Assembly: GCA_021776195.1 (NCBI GenBank)
Contig: JAJFGK010000165.1
Coordinates: 1-48,433, forward strand
Source of the DNA: Kiloniellaceae bacterium
GTDB lineage: Bacteria > Pseudomonadota > Alphaproteobacteria > Kiloniellales > Kiloniellaceae
Direction of reading: 5' to 3'
Length of the DNA: 48,433 nt
A program made the position numbers and the translations under genes. A model generated the notes under the pieces. The model was given only the letters and a program-made list of their open reading frames with translations, was not told the DNA's origin and ran no database searches. Each line of letters begins with the position of its first letter. The stretch's first letter is position 1. Shown here piece by piece: positions 42,623 to 48,433 of this stretch.

Positions 42623-42716
42623 GTGGTTTACGGCCGCGGCGGTTTTGCTGCCCCCGCCGAATTGCAGCACTGCCGTTCCATGACCCAAGAAGGATCGCCG
42701 GCGACGGGCGCTGCCG

Positions 42717-44501
42717 TCAGAGTGGCCAGACCCAAAGGATCATGGGGATCGATACCGCGATCACCAGCACCTCCAGGGGCAGGCCCATGCGCCAGTAGTC
42801 GCCGAAGCGATAGCCGCCGGGGCCCATGATCAGGGCGTTGTTCTGGTGTCCGATGGGGGTCAGGAACGCGCAGGAGGCAGACACCGCGATGGCCATGAGG
42901 AAAGGGTCCGGACTGACCCCGAGGCTGGCCGCCACGGAAAGGCCGATGGGTGCCATGACAACCGCCGTCGCCGCATTGTTGAGGACGTCCGACAGGGACA
43001 TGGTGACGACCATCAGTATGACCAGGACCGCCGCCGCCGGCAGGCCCTGGGTCAGCAAGAGGATGCCCTGGGCGATCAGGGCGGTGCCGCCGGTGGTCTG
43101 CAAGGCGCCGCCGACCGGAATGAGGGCGCCCAGGAGGACGATGACCGGCCAGTCGATGCCGTCGTAGAGCTCGCGCGCCGGCAGATAACCGAGCACCACG
43201 ATCAAGGCGACCGCCAGGCCCAGGGCAATGGTGATCGGCATCATGCCCAGGGTGCTGACGGCGATCGCCGCCGCAAAGATCCCAATCAGCAGGGGAGCCT
43301 GGTGGCGCCGGCCGTAGTTGATGGCGCGCTGGGCGAGCGGCAGGCAGCCGGCGTCGGTTACCGCGTCGGGCAGGCGTTCGGCCTCGCCGTGGAGCAGTAG
43401 CACGTCGCCCGCTTCAATCTGGAAGGTCTGCAGGCGGCCGTGAGTGGGCCGGCCCTTGCGCGAGACCGCCAGCAGGGCGATGCCGCGATTGGCGAAGAAG
43501 CGCAGGCGGCCCACCTCGCGTCCCTCGAGCCGCGAGCCAGGGCCGACCACCGCTTCGATCAGGGTCGGGTCTTCGGTGATTTCCGCCTCGGCACGGCGAC
43601 TCTGGGCCCGGGCCAGTTCGAGCCCCAGTTTGCTCTTGTAGCGGTCGATTTCTTCCGGGCCGCCCTCGATCTTGAGGATGTCGCCGGCCTCCAGCAGGTG
43701 CCGGACCATCGGGCCCGCGTAGCGCCGCTCGCGGCGGATCAGGTCGACCAGCAGCACGTCGATCTCCGCCGTCATTTTTTCCAGCTCGGCGAAGGACTTT
43801 CCCAGATGCGGACTGTCGGCCGGAACCCTGAGTTCGGTGACGTAGCTCTCGATATCGAACAGCTCCTCGGCCGCCGAGCGGGTCTGGCCGTGGAGCGGCA
43901 CCAGGCGCCAGCCGATCAGGGCAATGAAGATCACGCCGGCCAGGGCCGTCACCGCGCCCACCGGAGTGAAGTCGAACATGCCGAAAGGCTCGCCCAGGGC
44001 ATCGCCCCGGTAGGTCGCGATAATGATGTTGGGCGGCGTGCCGATCATGGTGATCAGGCCGCCGAGGATCGAGCCGAAGGACAGCGGCATCAAGAGCAGT
44101 GTCGCCGACCGCTTGGCCTTCAGGGCCGATTGGATCGCCACCGGCATGAGCAGGCCCAGGGTGCCGACGTTGTTCATGAAGGACGACAAGACCGCGCCCA
44201 GGGCCGACAGCGCGGCGATGTGGAGCGGCGTGCTGCCCAGCGCCGGGCGGATCAGTTGCGTCGCGATGTCGGTGGCGCCGGCCCGGCTGAGTGCGCGGCT
44301 CAAGATCAAGATGGCGGCGACGGTGACCGTGGCCGGATGGCCGAAGCCGGAAAAGGCCTCGCCGGCCGGCACGACCTTCAGCAGCACCGCGGCCAGGAGG
44401 ATGCCGAAGGCCACCACGTCATAGCGCCACCGCCCCCAGACCAGCAGGACGAAGAGCACGGCCAGGAGGGCGAAGACGATCGACTGGTCAGTGCTGGGCA
44501 T
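42717..44501 (-). CDS. SLC13/DASS-type permease with two TrkA-C domains
   Basis: A 594-residue inner-membrane transporter. Two hydrophobic halves (about 1-200 and 390-594) carry the DASS signature pairs: SSFMNNVGTLGLLMPV and LNNAATAVVMAPI, with SFGSILGGLITMIGTPPNI and TPIGHQNNALIMGPGGY. Between them (about 205-385) lie two cytoplasmic RCK_C/TrkA-C domains, which may sense a ligand. Such proteins carry sulfate, silicate or dicarboxylates. It is convergent with the orphan protein gene. The stop is separated from that gene by 94 bases without terminator-like structure. Confidence 0.88.
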   Translation of the reverse strand: MPSTDQSIVFALLAVLFVLLVWGRWRYDVVAFGILLAAVLLKVVPAGEAFSGFGHPATVTVAAILILSRALSRAGATDIATQLIRPALGSTPLHIAALSALGAVLSSFMNNVGTLGLLMPVAIQSALKAKRSATLLLMPLSFGSILGGLITMIGTPPNIIIATYRGDALGEPFGMFDFTPVGAVTALAGVIFIALIGWRLVPLHGQTRSAAEELFDIESYVTELRVPADSPHLGKSFAELEKMTAEIDVLLVDLIRRERRYAGPMVRHLLEAGDILKIEGGPEEIDRYKSKLGLELARAQSRRAEAEITEDPTLIEAVVGPGSRLEGREVGRLRFFANRGIALLAVSRKGRPTHGRLQTFQIEAGDVLLLHGEAERLPDAVTDAGCLPLAQRAINYGRRHQAPLLIGIFAAAIAVSTLGMMPITIALGLAVALIVVLGYLPARELYDGIDWPVIVLLGALIPVGGALQTTGGTALIAQGILLLTQGLPAAAVLVILMVVTMSLSDVLNNAATAVVMAPIGLSVAASLGVSPDPFLMAIAVSASCAFLTPIGHQNNALIMGPGGYRFGDYWRMGLPLEVLVIAVSIPMILWVWPL

Positions 44502-44688
44502 GGTTGCTCCCCCCGGCTAAGGCCCCGCCCATTCCAGGCGCGCCGTCCGTCGCAATCGCCAGCCAGTCTTCCCGCTTTCCGGGAGTCGGGTCAAACGGCC
44601 ACACTCGGCCCCGCTTTCCCGTGGCGCCTCGAGCCGCCCCGTGTTATGCCGTTGTTCCATCCAAGGGTATTGGTGAAGGGACCAAGCG

Positions 44689-45756
44689 GTGCAGAAGATC
44701 AGTCGCCGCCAGATCTTGCGGACCGGCCTCGGCACGGCTGTCGGGGCGATGGCCGGCGGCGCACTTGCCACTCTTGGCGGGTCCGGTCGCGCGGCCGCCG
44801 CCGAACCCTTGCGATTTCTGCAGATCGGCACCGGCACCCCGGCGGGGACCTACTTTCCGATGGGCGGCTTGATCGCGACCGGAATCAGCCGGCCGCAGGG
44901 CAGCCGGCCCTGCGGTCACGGCGGGAGCTGCGGCGTCGATGGGCTGGTCGCGGTGGCGCCCTCGTCGGACGGCTCGGTGGCGAACGTCGACGCCATCGAA
45001 AGGGGCGAGCTCGAATCCTGCTTCAGCCAGGCCGATGTCGCCGCCTGGGCCTATCAGGGAACCCAGGCCTTCGCCGGCGCCTGGCCGCATGAATCGCTGC
45101 GGGTCGTGAGCAACCTCTATCCGGAAAGCGTCCATCTCGTGGTGCGCCGCAATGCCGGTATTTTTCGGGTCGAGGATCTCAGGGGGATGCGCGTCTCGAT
45201 CGGTCCCGAGGGGTCCGGCACCCGTATCGAGGCCCTGACGATCCTCGCCGCCTACGGGCTCGGCCCGGATGACCTGGACCTGGTCGACTGGCAGGTCGGG
45301 GAGGCTGGCGACTTCCTGCGGAACGGCCACCTGGACGGCTTCTTTTTCGTCACCGGCGCGCCCGCCGCGGCGATCACCCAACTGGCCGAGGAGTCGCTGA
45401 TTACACTCCTGCCTCTGGAGGGTCCGCCGGTCGAGAAGCTGATTGCCGAGAACCCTTTCTTGACCCCGACACGCATTGTCGCCGGGGCCTATTTCAACGT
45501 GCCCGACACACTCACGCTGGCGGTCAACTGCCACTGGCTGGTGAGCGCCAACCTGCCCAACGAACTGGTCTACGAAATGACCCGCACGGTCTGGCAGGAC
45601 GAAGTTCAGGCCTACCTGCGAAACAGCCATCGTCTCGGCGGCACGGTGGGACTGCGGCACGCGCTGGACGATGTGGCGAACCCGCCGCTCCATGACGGGG
45701 CCCAGCGGTTCTATCAGGAAAACGGCTTCTTCTCCTGGCTGGGCAACACCGGCTGA
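44689..45756 (+). CDS. TAXI-family TRAP solute-binding protein, Tat-type signal, orphan
   Basis: A 355-residue periplasmic binding protein. It begins with a GTG 8 bases after AAGGGA. The leader SRRQILRTGLGTAVGAMAGGALATL at about 5-29 has a twin-arginine motif. The mature part starts with LRFLQIGTGTPAGTYFPMGG, the TAXI-family signature, and contains VANVDAIERGELESCFSQADVA and SVHLVVRRNAGIFRVEDLRGMRVSIGPEGSGT. TAXI proteins bind ligands such as glutamate or 2-ketoglutarate. No TRAP membrane gene is adjacent, so it must use a permease elsewhere or act as a sensor. A Cys-containing Gly-rich insertion (RPCGHGGSCGVDG) is unusual. Confidence 0.88.
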   Translation: MQKISRRQILRTGLGTAVGAMAGGALATLGGSGRAAAAEPLRFLQIGTGTPAGTYFPMGGLIATGISRPQGSRPCGHGGSCGVDGLVAVAPSSDGSVANVDAIERGELESCFSQADVAAWAYQGTQAFAGAWPHESLRVVSNLYPESVHLVVRRNAGIFRVEDLRGMRVSIGPEGSGTRIEALTILAAYGLGPDDLDLVDWQVGEAGDFLRNGHLDGFFFVTGAPAAAITQLAEESLITLLPLEGPPVEKLIAENPFLTPTRIVAGAYFNVPDTLTLAVNCHWLVSANLPNELVYEMTRTVWQDEVQAYLRNSHRLGGTVGLRHALDDVANPPLHDGAQRFYQENGFFSWLGNTG

Positions 45757-45777
45757 CACGAAGCCCTTGTGACCGAG

Positions 45778-46503
45778 TTACTTTGTCAGCGCCGGCCACT
45801 CGATGCGCCAGGGCTCCGTCCGGGCGGCGCTTTCCCACTCGCGCATCAAGGGCCAGTCGAGCAAGGTCGCGCAGTAGTCCGCCGCCAGACCCTCCAGCGG
45901 CACGGCAAAGCCGCGAAAGCGAAAGGCGAGCGGCGCGTAGAAGGCGTCGGCCAGCCCGGGGGCCCCGAACAGAAAGGCACCGCCCTGGCCGAAGCGTTGG
46001 CGGCAATCGGTCCAGATTGCCGCGATGCGGCCGATTTCCTCGGGCAGTTCCTTGTGCCGTTCGAAGGCGGCGTAGTCGCCGACCAGGTCCATTGGCATGC
46101 GCTCGCGCAGGCGTGCGAAGCCGCTGTGCATCTCGGCGACCCGAGAACGGGCTTCGGCCCGCGCCGCCGGATCGGTCGGCCACAGGCCCGCCTCGGGAAA
46201 GCGTTCCGCCAGATACTCGCCGATGGCCAGGCTGTCGGAGACCGTGATCGCGCCATCCTTCAGGATCGGGACCTTGCCGGCCGGGCTGTGCCGCAGGATC
46301 TCCGCCTTGGCCTCGGGCTCGTAGAGCGCGATGACGACCTCCTGAAAATCCGCGCCGGTCAGCCGGGCCGCGAGCCAGGCCCGCAGCGACCAGGAAGAGT
46401 AGGTCTTGTTGCCGAGGACCAGGGTCATGTTGCCGGGGGTCATGCCAGCGGCGTTCATGCCAGTGGATGTCATGGTTGTTGGTGCGGTGGAAGTCTGGCT
46501 CAC
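45778..46503 (-). CDS. Glutathione S-transferase family protein
   Basis: A 241-residue GST-like protein. The thioredoxin-fold half has MTLVLGNKTYSSWSLRAWLA, the cis-Pro segment GKVPILKDG and SDSLAIGEYLAERFP for glutathione binding. The helical half ends with DWPLMREWESAA. I prefer the GTG at 46503, with GGAG 8 bases upstream, over an ATG at 46428 without any ribosome-binding site. The resulting N-terminal tail of about 25 residues is rich in Thr and Met and low in complexity. It is divergent from the aminopeptidase gene and convergent with the TAXI gene. Confidence 0.85.
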   Translation of the reverse strand: MSQTSTAPTTMTSTGMNAAGMTPGNMTLVLGNKTYSSWSLRAWLAARLTGADFQEVVIALYEPEAKAEILRHSPAGKVPILKDGAITVSDSLAIGEYLAERFPEAGLWPTDPAARAEARSRVAEMHSGFARLRERMPMDLVGDYAAFERHKELPEEIGRIAAIWTDCRQRFGQGGAFLFGAPGLADAFYAPLAFRFRGFAVPLEGLAADYCATLLDWPLMREWESAARTEPWRIEWPALTK

Positions 46504-46647
46504 GTTCTTGTCTCCTGCGTCTCGACAGGCAGCGGCGGCCTCGCCACAATGCCGCCGGCTCCGGATTGATTCGGGGCTCATCTTGAACCCCGCCGCCACG
46601 TTGTACCAGTGGTCGGCAAGGCGATTTCTTGAACAAAGGACGACTTC

Positions 46648-48030
46648 ATGGCCGATAGCCTTCTCGCCAAAGCACCGCACAAGGCGCGCGGCCTGATCCC
46701 GCTCCAGCCCGGGGCGCTGAAGCCATGGCTCGCCCGCCAGTCGCCAGAGCGTCGCGCCTGGGTGGAGGGGCAGAACTTCAAGGCAGAGGCCGGCCAGGTC
46801 CTTATGCTGCCGGGACCTGACGGCGTTCCGCAGGCGGCGCTGCTCGGCGTCGATGGCGAGCAGCCGCTCTGGTCCTACGCGGCTCTGCCGGGCACGCTGC
46901 CGGCTGCCGTCTACCGGATCGAGGGGACGCTGCCCGATGGCCAGGCCGATCTCGCGGCCCTGGGTTGGCTGCTCGCCTGCTACCGGTTCGAGCGCTACAA
47001 GAAAAGGCCCGCCAAGGCCGAACGGCCGAGTCTGGTTGTGCCGGAAGGCTGCAATGCCAAACGTGTGCGGGCACTGGCCGAGGGCATTTCGCTGACCCGC
47101 GACCTGATCAACACACCGGCCAACGACATGGGTCCCGACGATTTGGCCGCGGCGGCAAAGACCTTGGCGCGGCGACACAAGGGGCGCTGTTCCGTCATCA
47201 AGGGCGAGGCCCTCTTGACCAAGAACTACCCCGCCATCCACGCCGTCGGACGGGCCAGCGACCGGCCGCCGCAACTGGTCGACCTGCGCTGGGGCGCCAA
47301 GGGACCGAAAGTGACGCTGGTCGGCAAGGGGGTCTGCTTCGATTCCGGCGGCCTCGACATCAAGCCCGCCGCCGGCATGCTGTTGATGAAAAAAGACATG
47401 GGTGGCGCTGCCCATGTGCTGGGCCTGGCCGCGACCATCATGGCTCTTGGGCTTCCTTTGCGCTTGCGGGTGCTGGTCCCGGCGGTCGAGAACGCGATTT
47501 CCGGCAACGCCATGCGGCCGATGGACGTGGTGCCGACGCGCAAGGGCCTGACCATCGAGATCGGTAACACCGACGCCGAGGGCCGGGTCATTCTGGCCGA
47601 TGCCCTGGCCGAGGGCTCGACCGAGAAACCCGACCTGATGATCGACTTCGCCACCTTGACCGGCGCCGCCCGAGTCGCCCTGGGTGCCGAACTGCCGGCG
47701 CTGTTCTGCAACGACGACGATCTTGCCGCGCGCCTGACCCAGGCGGGCGAGGAGGAGGGCGATCCGGTTTGGCGCCTGCCCCTGCACCGGCCCTACCGGC
47801 GCATGATCGACGGCAAGGTGGCCGATCTCAACAACGCCCCGGCCGGCGGACTGGGCGGCGCGATCACCGCCGCGCTCTTCCTCGAAGCCTTTGTCGGAAA
47901 GGCCGTGCCCTGGGCCCATATCGATCTCATGGCCTGGAACAACTCGAGCCGGCCGGGCCGGCCGGAGGGCGGCGAGGCCATGGCCTTCCGCAGCGTTCTG
48001 CGGGTCATCGAGCGGCTCGCCGGAGGCTGA
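46648..48030 (+). CDS. M17 leucyl aminopeptidase family protein
   Basis: A 460-residue cytosolic aminopeptidase. The M17 signature NTDAEGR is at 307-313. The metal and active-site residues visible are K227 and D232 (VGKGVCFDSGG), D250 (LMKKDMGGAA), D309 and E311 (NTDAEGR), with the Arg in that motif as the catalytic residue. The sequence is slightly shorter than PepA (about 500 residues) in the N-terminal domain. The enzyme removes N-terminal residues from peptides as a hexamer. GGACG lies upstream of the ATG. The next gene starts 5 bases after its stop, so they are co-transcribed. Confidence 0.93.
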   Translation: MADSLLAKAPHKARGLIPLQPGALKPWLARQSPERRAWVEGQNFKAEAGQVLMLPGPDGVPQAALLGVDGEQPLWSYAALPGTLPAAVYRIEGTLPDGQADLAALGWLLACYRFERYKKRPAKAERPSLVVPEGCNAKRVRALAEGISLTRDLINTPANDMGPDDLAAAAKTLARRHKGRCSVIKGEALLTKNYPAIHAVGRASDRPPQLVDLRWGAKGPKVTLVGKGVCFDSGGLDIKPAAGMLLMKKDMGGAAHVLGLAATIMALGLPLRLRVLVPAVENAISGNAMRPMDVVPTRKGLTIEIGNTDAEGRVILADALAEGSTEKPDLMIDFATLTGAARVALGAELPALFCNDDDLAARLTQAGEEEGDPVWRLPLHRPYRRMIDGKVADLNNAPAGGLGGAITAALFLEAFVGKAVPWAHIDLMAWNNSSRPGRPEGGEAMAFRSVLRVIERLAGG

Positions 48031-48035
48031 ATACC

Positions 48036-48296
48036 ATGAAGGCTGCCGTCAACGGCTTCCTGATCCTGTTGGTTCTGTCAGCCCTCGCGGTTGCCGCGAC
48101 CTGGCTGCGCTACCAGAGTCTCGATCCCTGCGACTGGACGCTGCAGGACATGACCGAAGCGTCGGGTCAGCCCGAGCTGGTGGTCGAGGCGCGGATCCGC
48201 GCCAAGTTTCTCATCGAAGGCGTGGTCGATCCCGACTTCAGGGAATGCCTCTTCGGCTGGTGGGACTTCCGGCTCGACGAGCTTCCCGAGCGCTAA
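48036..48296 (+). CDS. Small N-terminally anchored protein of unknown function
   Basis: An 86-residue protein starting 5 bases after the aminopeptidase stop, with GGAGG (inside the end of the previous gene) 9 bases before the ATG. Residues 6-24 form a hydrophobic helix, so it is either membrane-anchored or exported. The mature part is small, with two Cys (C32 and C70) that could form a disulfide, and a WDFRLDELPER tail. I do not recognise the family. Confidence 0.65.
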   Translation: MKAAVNGFLILLVLSALAVAATWLRYQSLDPCDWTLQDMTEASGQPELVVEARIRAKFLIEGVVDPDFRECLFGWWDFRLDELPER

Positions 48297-48336
48297 TACC
48301 AATGAGCGTGAATAGGAACCCATATGACCGCGAAGA

Positions 48337-48416
48337 TTTTACCCGCTGGCAAGGCGCGTGGTGCGCCGTGGTGCTTGCGCACCACAAGCAGCGCGGAACG
48401 CAGCCAGCGGGTAAAA
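48337..48416. repeat. Cruciform-forming inverted repeat element, probably truncated by the window
   Basis: The outer arms TTTTACCCGCTGGC (48337-48350) and GCCAGCGGGTAAAA (48403-48416) are exact complements over 14 bases. Inside, GTGGTGCGC (48358-48366) pairs with GCGCACCAC (48377-48385). The flanks also show inverted similarity (ACCGCGA before, TCGCGGC after). It lies just after the small-protein stop and may be an interspersed element or a terminator-like structure. Confidence 0.7.
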
Positions 48417-48433
48417 GATCGCGGCCTCCGGTG

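Noticed and set aside
1..48433. CRISPR array, tRNA or rRNA genes, prophage or complete insertion sequence
   Set aside because: No regularly spaced direct repeats, no tRNA cloverleaf or CCA-ended candidate, no rRNA-like segment and no transposase or phage structural gene were seen.

Overview
The window is GC-rich, gene-dense bacterial DNA, most likely from a free-living alphaproteobacterium of the Rhodospirillales type. That placement is an inference from several features: an outer-membrane porin with a terminal Phe, TRAP transporters, a PrkA/YeaH/SpoVR cluster, many substrate-binding proteins and oxygenases, and palindromic repeats built on GTCATCCCGG. I cannot name the species. I saw no rRNA, tRNA, CRISPR array, phage gene or intact insertion sequence.

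Layout. 1-563: end of a porin gene and its terminator. 636-7847: genes that look suited to nitrogenous or amide compounds. These are two paralogous HalD/BesD-type 2-oxoglutarate oxygenases at the two ends, a glutathione transferase, an N,N-dimethylformamidase-like large subunit with RidA, a divergent small gene that resembles the dimethylformamidase small subunit, a creatinase-type M24 protein and a small exported protein. 7949-12869: the stress cluster prkA-yeaH-spoVR. 13169-14776: an outer-membrane protein with two tandem barrels. 14909-20141: a probable catabolic operon, dctP-dctQ-dctM-alcohol dehydrogenase-Rieske oxygenase. 20326-25127: a glutathione transferase, a MITE-like element, a DMT exporter, an orphan Tat-exported family 5 binding protein and a TauE/SafE permease.

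25265-34120 holds six consecutive minus-strand genes with short gaps or ATGA overlaps: SDR, leuB-like dehydrogenase, TPR-methyltransferase, a kinase/phospho-lyase fusion, denD-like dehydrogenase and a sugar-acid dehydratase. A TauD-type dioxygenase is divergent from them. 35117-36060 holds a 55-residue membrane protein and a SCO1/SenC copper protein. 36214-40993: a LacI regulator and a PuuE-like deacetylase are divergent from a DUF1989-GcvT fusion, with a textbook LacI-type operator between them. 41159-42622: an AT-richer orphan protein, probably acquired. 42717-48296: an SLC13-type permease, an orphan TAXI binding protein, a third glutathione transferase, an M17 aminopeptidase and a small anchored protein. 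The window ends in a cruciform-forming element.

The most promising leads are four. The first is the six-gene run around the kinase/phospho-lyase fusion. The second is the DUF1989-DUF1989-GcvT protein under an apparent LacI operator. The third is the split dimethylformamidase-like pair. The fourth is a family of four GTCATCCCGG palindromic repeats, three of which sit between convergent genes.
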